In this document: positions 46,006 to 55,533 of the stretch, one piece after another
Layout: every line of letters begins with the position of its first letter
Position numbering within the stretch: the first letter of the stretch is position 1
DNA from: Afipia sp. 64-13
GTDB lineage: Bacteria > Pseudomonadota > Alphaproteobacteria > Rhizobiales > Xanthobacteraceae
Reading direction: 5' to 3'
DNA: 64,000 nt
Assembly: GCA_001897755.1 (NCBI GenBank)
Contig: MKUJ01000019.1
Coordinates: 51,311 to 115,310 of the forward strand
Program-made: the position numbers and the translations under genes
The notes under the pieces: model-generated
The model's input: the letters and a program-made list of their open reading frames with translations, nothing else
What the model was told of the DNA's origin: nothing
Database searches by the model: none

Positions 46006-47271
46006 TTAGTTGGTGACGCGCCGCAAGATTACGGACGCGTTGGTGCCGCCGAATCCGAACGAGTTCGACAGCGCCACATTGATCTCGCGCTGACGCGCCT
46101 TGTGCGGCACGAGATCGATCGCCGTCTCGACCGATGGATTGTCGAGATTGAGTGTGGGCGGCGCAACATTGTCGCGGATCGCGAGGATGCAGAAGATCGC
46201 CTCCACCGCGCCGGCGGCGCCGAGCAGGTGACCGATCGACGATTTGGTCGACGACATCGAGACCTTCGAAGCGGCGTTGCCGAGCAGGCGCTGCGCGGCG
46301 CCAAGCTCGATTTCGTCGCCGAGCGGCGTCGAGGTGCCGTGCGAGTTGATGTAATCGATGTCGGAAGCGGCAATGCCCGCGCGCTTCATCGCCGCCTGCA
46401 TGCAGCGGAACGCGCCGTCGCCGTCCGAGGCCGGCGCGGTGATGTGATAGGCGTCGCCCGACAGGCCATAGCCGATGACTTCGGCGTAAATCTTCGCACC
46501 GCGCTTCTTGGCGTGCTCGTATTCCTCGAGCACCACGACGCCGGCACCCTCGCCCATCACGAAGCCGTCGCGATCCTTGTCGTAGGGCCGCGAGGCGATG
46601 GTCGGATTGTCGTTGTACTTGGTGGACATCGCGCGCATCGCGCAGAAGCCGCCCATCGCAAGGCGATTGACCGGCGATTCCGTGCCGCCCGCCACCATCA
46701 CATCAGCATCGCCAAGCGCGATCAGCCGGCTGGCGTCGCCGATCGCATGCGCGCCGGTCGAACAGGCGGTGACCACGGAATGATTCGGGCCCTTGAGGCC
46801 GTGCTGGATCGAGACGTAGCCCGATGCGAGATTGATCAGGCGGCCGGGAATGAAGAACGGCGACAGCTTGCGCGGGCCGCGCTCGTGCAGCGTCACCGCC
46901 GCCTCGCCGATGCCCTCGATGCCGCCGATGCCAGAACCGATCAGCGTGCCGGTGGCGCAGCGCTCTTCCTCGGTGGCCGGATGCCAGTCGGCATCGTTGA
47001 GAGCCTCGGTCGCCGCTGCGACCGCGTAAAGAATGAAATCGTCGACCTTGCGGCTTTCCTTCGGCTCCATCCACTGAGCGGGATTGAAGGTGCCGTCAGA
47101 ACCGTCGCCGCGAGGAATGACGCAGGCGATCTGCGAGGTTAGGTCGGAAACGTCGAAATGCTCGATCCGCCGCGCGCCGCTCTCGGCGTTGAGGATGCGC
47201 TTCCAGGTCGGGGCGATGCCGCATCCCAACGGCGACACCATGCCAAGGCCCGTGACGACCACCCTCCTCAT
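46006..47271 (-). CDS. fabF: Beta-ketoacyl-ACP synthase II
   Basis: Condenses malonyl-ACP with growing acyl-ACP in fatty-acid elongation. At 421 aa it is a thiolase fold with the catalytic Cys170 in VTACSTGAH and two histidines in SHGTSTPLGD and SSIGHLLGAAG. The C-terminus is SNSFGFGGTNASVILR. ATG at 47271 with GGAGG upstream; the frame from 47448 is an unconserved extension. It lies downstream of acpP in a fabD-fabG-acpP-fabF order. Confidence 0.97.
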   Translation of the reverse strand: MRRVVVTGLGMVSPLGCGIAPTWKRILNAESGARRIEHFDVSDLTSQIACVIPRGDGSDGTFNPAQWMEPKESRKVDDFILYAVAAATEALNDADWHPATEEERCATGTLIGSGIGGIEGIGEAAVTLHERGPRKLSPFFIPGRLINLASGYVSIQHGLKGPNHSVVTACSTGAHAIGDASRLIALGDADVMVAGGTESPVNRLAMGGFCAMRAMSTKYNDNPTIASRPYDKDRDGFVMGEGAGVVVLEEYEHAKKRGAKIYAEVIGYGLSGDAYHITAPASDGDGAFRCMQAAMKRAGIAASDIDYINSHGTSTPLGDEIELGAAQRLLGNAASKVSMSSTKSSIGHLLGAAGAVEAIFCILAIRDNVAPPTLNLDNPSVETAIDLVPHKARQREINVALSNSFGFGGTNASVILRRVTN

Positions 47272-47467
47272 TTGACCTCCCCAGACTCCAATCGAATGAT
47301 GCGTGATGCAGTCGCCGCAAGTGCCGGGCGGCACAGGGCCGGCCTCGATCGCGAGGCGAGACGCCGACGCGGGCACGCGCAAAGGAAGCGGCATGACGCG
47401 CAGGCGATAGAAAGACGGCGGGCCGTTGCAGCAACAACCCGCCGACATTCATCGTGGCGCGCGAGCC

Positions 47468-47707
47468 TCAGCTCTTGGCGTTCTTTTCCAGAAACTTGGT
47501 GGCGTCGCCGACGGTGAGAATGGTCTCGGCGGCATCGTCCGGAATCTCGCAGCCGAACTCTTCCTCGAACGCCATCACGAGCTCGACGGTATCGAGACTG
47601 TCGGCGCCAAGATCGTCGATGAAGCTTGCGGTATCGACAACCTTCTCCGGCTCGACACCGAGGTGCTCCACCACGATTTTCTTCACTCGCTCGCCAATCT
47701 CACTCAT
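47468..47707 (-). CDS. acpP: Acyl carrier protein
   Basis: A 79-aa acidic helical carrier that holds acyl chains on a 4'-phosphopantetheine attached to Ser37 in the GADSLDTVE motif. The sequence has the usual [11 protein letters not shown] helix II/III region. ATG at 47707. It lies between fabG and fabF on the minus strand with its own likely promoter upstream (47789-47815), fitting the high demand for this protein. Confidence 0.98.
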   Translation of the reverse strand: MSEIGERVKKIVVEHLGVEPEKVVDTASFIDDLGADSLDTVELVMAFEEEFGCEIPDDAAETILTVGDATKFLEKNAKS

Positions 47708-47788
47708 CGTATCAACCTCGTGTTTGTTCCATTAACTCGACCGCAGAACGATGCGAGTTGGTGTGCGTTCGTCCGAAAACTCGTTCGG

Positions 47789-47815
47789 CAATATACGGGG
47801 TTTTGAACTCCTGCA
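47789..47815 (-). promoter_or_regulatory. Likely sigma-70 promoter of acpP
   Basis: On the minus strand TTGCAG (47815-47810) is followed after 15 nt by TATATT (47794-47789). The spacer is 2 nt shorter than optimal. It lies 82 nt upstream of the acpP start in a 270-bp gap with lower GC than its surroundings. Confidence 0.42.
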
Positions 47816-47977
47816 ATCACGATCTTGCCGATGCGACATTGCGCAAGCGCACAACCCGGTTTTGCAGTTGGAAGCCCCCGACCGATGCCGTTCGGTATCA
47901 CACTTCCGAACCCTTGACTACACGCCCGCGTCCCCGGTGGAAAGGTCTTGCAATCCCCGGGGAAATCGCTAGGGGCT

Positions 47978-48715
47978 TCAAATCATTGCCATTCCGCCAT
48001 TGACATGAATCGTCTGGCCGGTGACGTAGGCCGCCTCGTTGGAGGCCAGATAGACCGCCGCCGCGGCAATGTCGTCCGGCGTTCCGAGCCGTCCGGCAGG
48101 AACCTTTCCGAGCACGCCCTCGCGCTGCTTGTCGTTGAGCGCGTCGGTCATCGGGGTGGCGATAAAGCCCGGCGCGATGCAGTTCGCGGTCACGTTGCGG
48201 CGCGCATATTCCTGCGCGATCGATTTCATCATGCCGATCAGGCCGGCCTTGGACGAGGCGTAGTTCACCTGCCCGGCATTGCCGGTGACGCCGACCACGG
48301 AGGTAATTCCGATGATCCGGCCGAAGCGCTTGCGCATCATCAATTTGGTCGCGGCGCGAGCCAGACGGAAGGTCGCCGTCAGATTGACATTGATCACCTC
48401 GTTCCAGTCCTCGTCGCGCAGTTGCACGAACAGGTTGTCGCGGGTGATGCCGGCATTGGCGACCAGGATATCGAGCTGTCCCATCGCCTTTTCGGCGGAG
48501 GGCACCAGCGCCTCGACCTCATCGGCATTGCCGAGGTTGCAGGGCAGCACGTGGACGCGGTCCTTCAGCTCGCCCGCCAGCGTGTCGAGCACGTCGCGCC
48601 GGGTGCCGGAAATCGCCACGCTCGCGCCCTGGGCATGAAGCGCGCGGGCGATCGCTCCGCCGATACCGCCGGTCGCGCCGGTGACGAGCGCGGTCTTGCC
48701 AGTCAAATCGAACAT
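47978..48715 (-). CDS. fabG: 3-oxoacyl-ACP reductase
   Basis: NADPH-dependent reduction of beta-ketoacyl-ACP in each elongation round. At 245 aa it is a classical short-chain dehydrogenase with TGATGGIGGAIA at 12-23, the NAG triad region VANAGITRDN, catalytic Ser and the YASSKAG motif near 152-158. The C-terminus ends YVTGQTIHVNGGMAMI, typical of FabG. ATG at 48715. fabD ends 15 nt upstream. Confidence 0.97.
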   Translation of the reverse strand: MFDLTGKTALVTGATGGIGGAIARALHAQGASVAISGTRRDVLDTLAGELKDRVHVLPCNLGNADEVEALVPSAEKAMGQLDILVANAGITRDNLFVQLRDEDWNEVINVNLTATFRLARAATKLMMRKRFGRIIGITSVVGVTGNAGQVNYASSKAGLIGMMKSIAQEYARRNVTANCIAPGFIATPMTDALNDKQREGVLGKVPAGRLGTPDDIAAAAVYLASNEAAYVTGQTIHVNGGMAMI

Positions 48716-48730
48716 CTCAGATCTCCAGGA

Positions 48731-49687
48731 TCACGCGCGCGCCGCGGCCAGCGCGTCTTTGGCGGCTGCAATATCGTTGGGGGTGCCGACCGCAATTCCG
48801 ACCGCGCCATCGGCGATGCGCTTGACCAGTCCGGACAGCACCTTGCCCGAACCGATCTCCAGAAAATGCGTCACGCCCTGCGCGGCCATATAGGCCACGC
48901 TCTCGCGCCAGCGCACCGTGCCGGTGACCTGCTCGACCAGAAGCTCGCGGATCCGGTCGGGATCGGTCACTGGGGAAGCGAGCATGTTCGCGACCACCGG
49001 CACGACCGGCTTGTTCACCATCACCTTGGCCAGCGCCTCGGCCATCGCGTCGGCGGCCGGCTGCATCAGGCGGCAATGGAACGGCGCGGAGACCGCGAGC
49101 AGCATGGCGCGCTTGGCGCCCTTGGCCTTGGCGATCTCGACCGCGCGCTCGACCGCCGCCTTGTCGCCGGACACCACCACCTGCCCGCCGCCATTGTCGT
49201 TGGCGGCCTGGCAGACCTCGCTTTGCGCGGCTTCGTTCGCCACCGCGACGGCGGTCTCGTAATCGAGGCCGAGCAGTGCGGCCATCGCGCCGGTGCCGAC
49301 CGGGGTCGCCTTCTGCATCGCCAGGCCGCGAATCCGCAAGAGCCGCGCGGTGTCGGCAACCGACAGGCTGCGCGCGGCGGCCAGCGCCGAATATTCGCCG
49401 AGCGAATGGCCCGCGACGAACGCCACGTCGCGCGCCAGATCGACCCCGGCCTCGCTCTCCAGCACCCGCAGGGTGGCGAGCGACACCGCCATCAGGGCCG
49501 GCTGGGTGTTCTGGGTCATCTGCAGGGCATCGGCCGGGCCGTCCCAGATCACGGCGCTCAGCTTCTCGCCCAGCGCCTCGTCGACCTCGTCGAACACCGC
49601 ACGCGCCGCCGGAAACGCCTCGGCGAGCGCCTTGCCCATGCCGACGCTTTGTGATCCCTGCCCGGGAAAGGTTAATGCCGCTGTCAT
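48731..49687 (-). CDS. fabD: Malonyl-CoA:ACP transacylase
   Basis: Loads malonate from CoA to ACP. The 318-aa protein starts with the FPGQGSQSVGMG motif, has the nucleophile Ser95 in GHSLGEYS and the catalytic His in SAPFHCRLM. ATG at 49687. First gene of the minus-strand fabD-fabG-acpP-fabF series, divergent from rpsF. Confidence 0.97.
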   Translation of the reverse strand: MTAALTFPGQGSQSVGMGKALAEAFPAARAVFDEVDEALGEKLSAVIWDGPADALQMTQNTQPALMAVSLATLRVLESEAGVDLARDVAFVAGHSLGEYSALAAARSLSVADTARLLRIRGLAMQKATPVGTGAMAALLGLDYETAVAVANEAAQSEVCQAANDNGGGQVVVSGDKAAVERAVEIAKAKGAKRAMLLAVSAPFHCRLMQPAADAMAEALAKVMVNKPVVPVVANMLASPVTDPDRIRELLVEQVTGTVRWRESVAYMAAQGVTHFLEIGSGKVLSGLVKRIADGAVGIAVGTPNDIAAAKDALAAARA

Positions 49688-49796
49688 GAATGCCCCTGAA
49701 GTTCGGGCCGTAAGACACCGGCAGGCCCCATTCTGTCAAGCGCGGGGTGCCCGCCATGGAACCGGGCCGAACGGCCCGATCCGGCGGCGCCTCCCC

Positions 49797-49824
49797 TTGC
49801 CATCCCGGCCAAAACCCCTATAAA
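49797..49824 (+). promoter_or_regulatory. Sigma-70-like promoter of the rpsF-rpsR-rplI operon
   Basis: TTGCCA (49797-49802), a 16-bp spacer, then TATAAA (49819-49824). Predicted transcription would start near 49832, giving a leader of about 185 nt before rpsF. It is the best promoter match I noticed in the window and sits correctly between divergent fabD and rpsF. Confidence 0.6.
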
Positions 49825-50016
49825 CGCGCCATCCGTGGATCCCGGCCGGGAGCTGAACGGACGGTCTCACCAATATCACCCTTTCCAGGCGATCTTGATG
49901 CGGCAGGGCCAGTCGGTCCGTCGTCCCGTGCTTCCGCCTTCTGAGCAGTCGAGTCCTTTCCGAAGGTCTCGAAGGGCTTGCCGCCGGGAGCCGCGCCAAC
50001 ATTGGAAAGGACACCC

Positions 50017-50475
50017 ATGCCTCTTTACGAGCATGTTTTTCTCGCGCGTCAGGATGCGAGCGCCCAGCAGGTCGAAGAGTTCACCACCCAGATCACCGGC
50101 GTGATCGAGAGCCAGGGCGGCAAGGTCACCAAGACCGAGAACTGGGGCGTGCGCTCCCTCACCTACCGCATGAACAAGAACCGCAAGGCGCATTTCATGC
50201 TGCTCAACATCGACGCCCCCGCCGCGGTGGTCGCCGAGATCGAGCGCCAGGAGCGCATCAACGAAGACATCATCCGCTACCTCACCGTCCGCGTCGACGA
50301 GCTGGAGGAAGGCCCGTCCGCCATGATGCGCAAGGCCGACCGTGACCGCGAACGCGACGATCGTGGCGGCTTCCGCGGCGACCGCGATGGCGGTCCGCGC
50401 GAAGGTGGTTTCCGTGGCGATCGCGGCCCGCGCCGCCCGCGCGACGAAGACGCAACTGCATCGGTTGAGGAGTAA
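50017..50475 (+). CDS. rpsF: 30S ribosomal protein S6
   Basis: Small-subunit protein that pairs with S18 on the central domain of 16S rRNA. At 152 aa it has the conserved start [46 protein letters not shown], and a charged C-terminal extension (about 108-152) of [15 protein letters not shown] repeats common in alphaproteobacteria. The ATG at 50017 with GGAAAGG upstream is preferred over the frame from 49978. rpsR follows 5 nt later. Confidence 0.97.
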   Translation: MPLYEHVFLARQDASAQQVEEFTTQITGVIESQGGKVTKTENWGVRSLTYRMNKNRKAHFMLLNIDAPAAVVAEIERQERINEDIIRYLTVRVDELEEGPSAMMRKADRDRERDDRGGFRGDRDGGPREGGFRGDRGPRRPRDEDATASVEE

Positions 50476-50480
50476 GACAC

Positions 50481-50720
50481 ATGGCTGACGCAGCCGCACG
50501 CCGCCCGTTCTTCCGCCGTCGCAAGACCTGCCCGTTCACGGGCGCCAACGCGCCGAAGATCGACTACAAGGATTCCAAGCTGTTGATGCGTTACGTTTCC
50601 GAGCGCGGCAAGATCGTGCCGAGCCGCATCACCGCCGTTTCGGCCAAGAAGCAGCGTGAACTCGCCCGCGCCATCAAGCGCGCGCGCTTTCTCGGCCTGC
50701 TACCGTACGTGATCCGCTAA
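50481..50720 (+). CDS. rpsR: 30S ribosomal protein S18
   Basis: A 79-aa partner of S6. It has the family segment [36 protein letters not shown] and C-terminal [15 protein letters not shown] at 50481, 5 nt after rpsF. A family-A repeat lies just downstream before the DUF2232 gene. Confidence 0.98.
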   Translation: MADAAARRPFFRRRKTCPFTGANAPKIDYKDSKLLMRYVSERGKIVPSRITAVSAKKQRELARAIKRARFLGLLPYVIR

Positions 50721-50754
50721 AACCGGGCGCGGCGATCAACGCCGCGCTTGAATT

Positions 50755-50872
50755 CGTCATTGCGAGCGTAGCGAAGCAATCCAGGGCTTCACAGAAATCA
50801 CTGGATTGCTTCGTCGCGGAGCCTGTGCCCGGACGGCGCAAAGCGCCAATCCGGGTGCTCCTCGCAATGACG
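50755..50872. repeat. REP-like inverted repeat, family A, copy 4 (with insertion)
   Basis: A 118-bp version of the element with arms CGTCATTGCGAGCG...GAAGCAATCCAGG and CTGGATTGCTTCG...CTCCTCGCAATGACG. Compared with the other copies it has about 35 extra bases in the right arm (GCCTGTGCCCGG...CCGGGTGCTC), which form their own smaller inverted repeat. It lies within the rpsR to rplI transcription unit. Confidence 0.8.
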
Positions 50873-50970
50873 GCAGACTAAACCGAGTATTTCATAAGGC
50901 TTCCGGGTCACCCGGTCGCCGATGGTTGGGGCCCTGAGCCTCTAACCGCTCGAAGGGGGCGGGACAGCTG

Positions 50971-51933
50971 ATGACAGGTCTTCTGATAGCACTGGCGGCG
51001 GGTCTCGCCTCGGCAACGATGTTCGCATCGATTGTCTCGGGGGCGGCGATCTCGCTTTTGCTGTTCTATCTCGCCCCGCTGCCGCTGATGACCGTCGGCC
51101 TCGGCTGGGGCTCGAGCACCGCCGCGATCGGCGGCCTGATCGGCGCGCTCGGCGTCGGCGGCGTGTTCGGACTGCCCTATATCGCGGCCTTCGCGGTCAC
51201 CGTGGCACTGCCGGCCTGGTGGCTCGGGCACCTGATTTTGCTGGCACGGCCGGTGTCCTCCGATCCGCAGCTTGCCGGTCTCGCGCCCGCGCTCGACTGG
51301 TATCCGATCGGCCGCCTGCTGGTGTGGATCGCCATATTCGCCTCGATCACCACCGTGAGCGCGATGCTGACGCTCGGCACCGATGCCGAAACCATTCACG
51401 CCGGCCTGCGCAACGTGCTGATCCGCATGGGCGGCATCAGCAACGAGCACCTCGCCAACGAATCGGTGAACCGCACCGTCAACGCGCTGGCGGCCCTCGC
51501 GCCGGGCGCGGCGACGCTGATCGCAGCCGCGACGCTGACCCTCAATCTGTGGCTCGCGGCCAAGATCACCGCGACCTCGCAACGCCTGAAGCGCCCCTGG
51601 CCCGACCTGCGCATGGTGCAACTGCCGGCCACGGCGCTCGCCGCCCTCGGCGTGGCGATCCTGCTCTGCCTCGCCGGCGGCCTGATCGCGATTCTCGCGC
51701 AGATCTTCAGCGCCGCGCTGCTGATGGTCTACGGCATGACCGGCTTTGCGGTGGTCCACACTTTGACCCAGACGGTCTCGGGCCGCGCGATGATGCTGGT
51801 CGGCATGTACGCGGCCACGATGCTGATCGGCTGGCCGCTGGTCGGCGCGATCATTCTCGGACTGGCCGACGCCGCGTTTGGAATCCGCCGCCGCTACTGG
51901 CAGCGGCACAATCAATTACCACCACCGACCTGA
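50971..51933 (+). CDS. DUF2232 family membrane protein
   Basis: A 320-aa polytopic membrane protein with about eight helices (first at 3-20, then 25-55, 65-95, 108-130, 165-190, 225-250 and on) and no known enzyme motif. In many alphaproteobacteria this family lies between rpsR and rplI, as here, and its role is unknown. The ATG at 50971 has GAAGGGGGCGGG upstream. Relatedness to YybS-type proteins is from memory. Confidence 0.82.
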   Translation: MTGLLIALAAGLASATMFASIVSGAAISLLLFYLAPLPLMTVGLGWGSSTAAIGGLIGALGVGGVFGLPYIAAFAVTVALPAWWLGHLILLARPVSSDPQLAGLAPALDWYPIGRLLVWIAIFASITTVSAMLTLGTDAETIHAGLRNVLIRMGGISNEHLANESVNRTVNALAALAPGAATLIAAATLTLNLWLAAKITATSQRLKRPWPDLRMVQLPATALAALGVAILLCLAGGLIAILAQIFSAALLMVYGMTGFAVVHTLTQTVSGRAMMLVGMYAATMLIGWPLVGAIILGLADAAFGIRRRYWQRHNQLPPPT

Positions 51934-51994
51934 CCTCAGGCACCACTTTAACGACAGAACACAACACATCACCAGACAACGAAGGAGATCGAAC

Positions 51995-52594
51995 ATGGAA
52001 GTCATTCTGCTGGAGCGCGTGGCCAAACTCGGCCAGATGGGCGACGTGGTCAAAGTGAAGGACGGCTTTGCCCGCAACTTCCTGCTCAAGCGCCACAAGG
52101 CGCTGCGCGCCACCAAGGAAAACCGCGAGAAGTACGACGGCATGAAGGCCGACCTCGAGGCCAGGAACCTCAAGGCCAAGAGCGAGGCCGCGGGCGTCGC
52201 CGAGAAGATCGAGGGCCGCAACGTCATCGTGATCCGCCAGGCCTCGGAAAGCGGCCAGCTCTACGGCTCGGTCTCGGTGCGCGACATCATGGCGGCGCTG
52301 GAGGCGGACGGCGTGTCGCTGAACCGTCAGCAGGTGCTGCTCGATGCCCCGGTCAAGGAGATCGGCCAGCATCGCGTCGCGATCGCCGTGCATCCGGAAG
52401 TCGAGGTCGGCGTGACCGTCACCGTGGCGCGTAGCCAGGCGGAAGCCGAGCGCATCAACCGCGGCGAGGACGTCAACAGCCGTCAGGAAGACCGTGACGC
52501 CGCCGCCGAGGCGATCGCCGCCGCCGGCGAGTTCTTCGATCCGGAAGCCGAGCACGAGGACGAGGAAGCTCCGGCCGAGACTGCCGAGAAATAA
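51995..52594 (+). CDS. rplI: 50S ribosomal protein L9
   Basis: Large-subunit protein bound to domain V of 23S rRNA with an elongated two-domain shape. The 199-aa protein has the conserved start [32 protein letters not shown], the central helix, and a C-terminal domain with [11 protein letters not shown] Glu/Asp/Ala-rich tail (about 150-199) follows. The ATG at 51995 has GAAGGAG upstream. A strong terminator lies 26 bp after the stop. Confidence 0.97.
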   Translation: MEVILLERVAKLGQMGDVVKVKDGFARNFLLKRHKALRATKENREKYDGMKADLEARNLKAKSEAAGVAEKIEGRNVIVIRQASESGQLYGSVSVRDIMAALEADGVSLNRQQVLLDAPVKEIGQHRVAIAVHPEVEVGVTVTVARSQAEAERINRGEDVNSRQEDRDAAAEAIAAAGEFFDPEAEHEDEEAPAETAEK

Positions 52595-52620
52595 GCGGCG
52601 GACCTGCGCCAATCCAACGA

Positions 52621-52652
52621 AGCCCGGCCTGATCGTTCAGGCCGGGCTTTTT
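52621..52652 (+). terminator. Intrinsic terminator after rplI
   Basis: Stem AGCCCGGCCTGA/TCAGGCCGGGCT with loop TCGT followed by TTTTATTT. It closes the rpsF-rpsR-DUF2232-rplI unit. Confidence 0.9.
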
Positions 52653-52800
52653 ATTTGGGGTCGGCGGTGGGTCGCGGTGGCGATCGAGGCGAGACCGCCA
52701 GCGTCAGAACCACGCTCGCCCCGCTGCCGAAAGCGGGAGCGATTCGGTGGTCGCGGCGGCGGTCAGCCCCTCCTAAACGGCTCGAATTGACCGCGCCAAC

Positions 52801-53844
52801 CTATTGGGAAATCGGCGCAACCGGGGGTCCCGCAGGCTCGCGCGCAGGGGCCGGAGGCGGTGGCGGCGGCTCATCGAGCTTGAACACCGGCATGTTCGAC
52901 GCCGGAGCTTCGGCGGTCTTCGCGGCCGCATCCGAGGTGTCACCGGCTCCGCCCGCAGGCGTCTCCTTCGGCGCCGGGGTCACGGCCGGAACCGGATCGG
53001 GCCGTGTCGCGGTGCCGCCTGCCTCGCCGGAATCAGCCGGCTTGGAGTCGCCCGGTTTTGCAGCCTCGGACTTGGCTGACTCGGGTTTGGCCGACTCGGG
53101 TTTAACCGACTGAGGTTTGGCCGAATCGGCGGCAGGCGCTTCAGGCTTGCCCGACTCGGGCTTGCTTACGTCAGGCTTGCCGGCTTCAGGTTTGGCGGCC
53201 GGCGCCTTGCCGTCCTCGGCCTTGCCCGCATCCGGCGCACCGCTGTCGGTCTTGGCCGTCCTCGCATCGCCGTCCGGCGCCGTCGCAGGCGTCTCGGGCT
53301 TCGCATCGGCAGGTGCGGCTTTCGGCTCACCCTTTGCGTGAGCGGCCGGCGGCTTGCGCTTCTCGTGCTTGGATTTCCTGCCCTTCGGCGCAGCCTCCGC
53401 CGGCGCCTCGTCCGCGGCCGGCGGTGCACCGGGCACCTCCTCCAGTCGCTCGACATCGGGCCGCCGCGCTTCGCGCGAGCGCCGCTCGGGCTTGGCCTCC
53501 GGCTCGGCCGAGGGTTTCGGCCCGCTGCGCGATTCCTTGCCCTGACGGGTCAGATTGCCCTCGCCCACGCGCCTGTCGGCCGCGCCGTTCGACAGCACGT
53601 AAGCGCTGAGCGCCCCCGCCATGTCGGCACTGGTGGTGTAGTGCTGGCGCAGGAAGCCCGGCAGCGACCCGGGTGGCACCGTTTTCAACAGGCCGCGCGA
53701 GCTTTTGTGGCACAGCGCGCAAGTTGCCGAGAACAGTTGCGAAGGGCTCTTGCCGGCTTCGAGGTTCTGGGCAGCGACCGGACCCGTCGCCATATGAAAG
53801 ATCAGAAGCGTCGCCGCCGCCGAAATGAGCGCCCGGCTCAACAT
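52801..53844 (-). CDS. CxxCH heme-binding (cytochrome c-like) protein with long disordered tail
   Basis: A 347-aa exported protein. A signal peptide (1-26, ending AAQ) is followed by a small cytochrome-c-like domain with one heme-attachment motif CALCH at 42-46. A possible distal Met ligand lies in TSADMAGALSAYVLSNG (about 80-96). The rest (about 100-347) is low-complexity Lys/Pro/Glu/Ala sequence with repeats such as KPESGKPE and KPESAKPE, ending in a Pro-run near DEPPPPPPAP. The ATG at 53844 is preferred over the frame from 54003, which adds 53 residues before the signal peptide. It interrupts the rplI-dnaB order. Confidence 0.72.
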   Translation of the reverse strand: MLSRALISAAATLLIFHMATGPVAAQNLEAGKSPSQLFSATCALCHKSSRGLLKTVPPGSLPGFLRQHYTTSADMAGALSAYVLSNGAADRRVGEGNLTRQGKESRSGPKPSAEPEAKPERRSREARRPDVERLEEVPGAPPAADEAPAEAAPKGRKSKHEKRKPPAAHAKGEPKAAPADAKPETPATAPDGDARTAKTDSGAPDAGKAEDGKAPAAKPEAGKPDVSKPESGKPEAPAADSAKPQSVKPESAKPESAKSEAAKPGDSKPADSGEAGGTATRPDPVPAVTPAPKETPAGGAGDTSDAAAKTAEAPASNMPVFKLDEPPPPPPAPAREPAGPPVAPISQ

Positions 53845-54102
53845 CCGCGTTCTCCAGAAAGCCTCGACGAAGCGCGCTGAAGCACCTGGAGGCAGGTTTG
53901 TGTGTGTCGGGGCCACCATTAACGGATTATGCGACGAATGGAAGCATGGAGATGTCGCAAAACCGTGAGCCAAGAACAGGGAACAGTTCTGCGCCAGAAG
54001 CATTGCAAAATCGGCCGATCCGTTAAAAAATCAGCCCTCGACCGAAGACCTTACCGAAGACGTCAGAAAGCGACGGCACGGTGACGGACGCCGTCGCATC
54101 GA

Positions 54103-55374
54103 ATGGATCAGTGGATGATGTCCATGGACCGTTTGCTGCAACTCTTCCTGTCACGCTTCATCCGCACGGGGTCGGTTACCTTCACCACCAGCAGCGGATA
54201 TACCTTCACCTGTGGCGACGGCAGCGGCGAGAACGTCGCAGCGCGGTTCGTCACCGCGGCGGCCGAACGGCGCTTCCTGATCGACCCTGAACTCGCATTC
54301 GGCGAAATCTATACCGACGGGCTGTTCGTGATGGAGCGCGGCTCGATCGCCGACCTTCTGGCGATCGCGCTGGCCCAGCCCTTCGACATGCCGCGCTGGG
54401 TCAAGCTGCGAGACGGACTGCGATACCTCGCCCGCGGCTGGCAGCAGTTCAATTCGCTGCGGCGCTCGAAAACCAATATCGAACGGCACTACGATCTCGA
54501 CGGGCGGATGTACGCGCTGTTCCTCGACGCCGACCGCCAATATAGCTGCGGCTATTTCGAGCATCCCGACGCCACGCTGGACGACGCCCAACTGGCCAAG
54601 AAACGGCACCTCGCCGCCAAGCTGCTGCTGCGGCCCGGCCAGCGCGTGCTCGATATCGGCTGCGGCTGGGGCGGCCTCGGCCTTTATGTAGCGGAGATGA
54701 CCGGCGCGAGCGTCACCGGCGTCACGCTTTCGCAGGAGCAGCTCCATGTCGCCACCGCCCGCGCCGGGGAAAAGGGCCTGTCCGGCAAGGCGCAGTTCCT
54801 GCTGGAAGATTACCGCGCCATCCCCGGCCCGTTCGAGCGCATCGTCTCGGTCGGCATGCTCGAGCATGTCGGAGCCAAATACTACGATACCTATTTCAAA
54901 CGCTGCGCCGAACTTCTCACCGACGATGGCGTCGCGCTGATCCACGCCATCGGGCGACCGGAGCCGCCTGGCATCACCAACCCCTGGGTCGCCAAATACA
55001 TTTTCCCCGGCGGCTATATCCCGGCGCTGTCCGAGGTGCTGCCGGCGATCGAGCGCAACGGGCTTCTGGTCAACGACATCGAAATCCTGCGCATGCACTA
55101 CGCCGAAACCCTCAAGGCCTGGCGCGAGCGGTTCCTGGCGCGGCGGGAGGAAGCGGCGCTGCTTTACGACGAACGCTTCGTGCGGATGTGGGAGTTCTAT
55201 CTCGCCTCGTCCGAGATGAGTTTCCGCAAGCAGAACATGATGGTGTTCCAGATCCAGCTCAGCAAACGGCAGGGCGTCGTTCCCATCACTCGCGACTATA
55301 TCGGCCACGAGGAACGGCGGCTGCGCCGCCTTGAAGCCTCCCGCGGACCGCGGCTGCAACTCGCCGGCGAATGA
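54103..55374 (+). CDS. cfa: Cyclopropane-fatty-acyl-phospholipid synthase
   Basis: SAM-dependent enzyme that adds a methylene bridge to unsaturated acyl chains of membrane phospholipids, usually at stationary phase or under acid stress. At 423 aa it has an N-terminal lipid-binding domain (about 1-115) and a methyltransferase domain. The SAM loop is DIGCGWGGLGLYVAE near 185-199, with VTGVTLSQEQL and the bicarbonate-site SVGMLEHVG. C-terminal FPGGYIPALSEVLP and EFYLASSEM are typical. Several in-frame ATGs (54103, 54115, 54118, 54124) leave the start uncertain. It lies between the CxxCH protein and dnaB. Confidence 0.93.
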   Translation: MDQWMMSMDRLLQLFLSRFIRTGSVTFTTSSGYTFTCGDGSGENVAARFVTAAAERRFLIDPELAFGEIYTDGLFVMERGSIADLLAIALAQPFDMPRWVKLRDGLRYLARGWQQFNSLRRSKTNIERHYDLDGRMYALFLDADRQYSCGYFEHPDATLDDAQLAKKRHLAAKLLLRPGQRVLDIGCGWGGLGLYVAEMTGASVTGVTLSQEQLHVATARAGEKGLSGKAQFLLEDYRAIPGPFERIVSVGMLEHVGAKYYDTYFKRCAELLTDDGVALIHAIGRPEPPGITNPWVAKYIFPGGYIPALSEVLPAIERNGLLVNDIEILRMHYAETLKAWRERFLARREEAALLYDERFVRMWEFYLASSEMSFRKQNMMVFQIQLSKRQGVVPITRDYIGHEERRLRRLEASRGPRLQLAGE

Positions 55375-55533
55375 CACAAATCTAAAAGCAAGCGGAATCG
55401 ACTCCGGTCCATCGTGATCCTGATCAAACGGTGTGGGAATCGGGCATAAGACGACAAGCGGCTTTCTCCCGGCACACTGCCGGTGGCAGATAAGTGCCTC
55501 CCATTTGACTCAAAGAAAGCGCACCGTCGCGAC

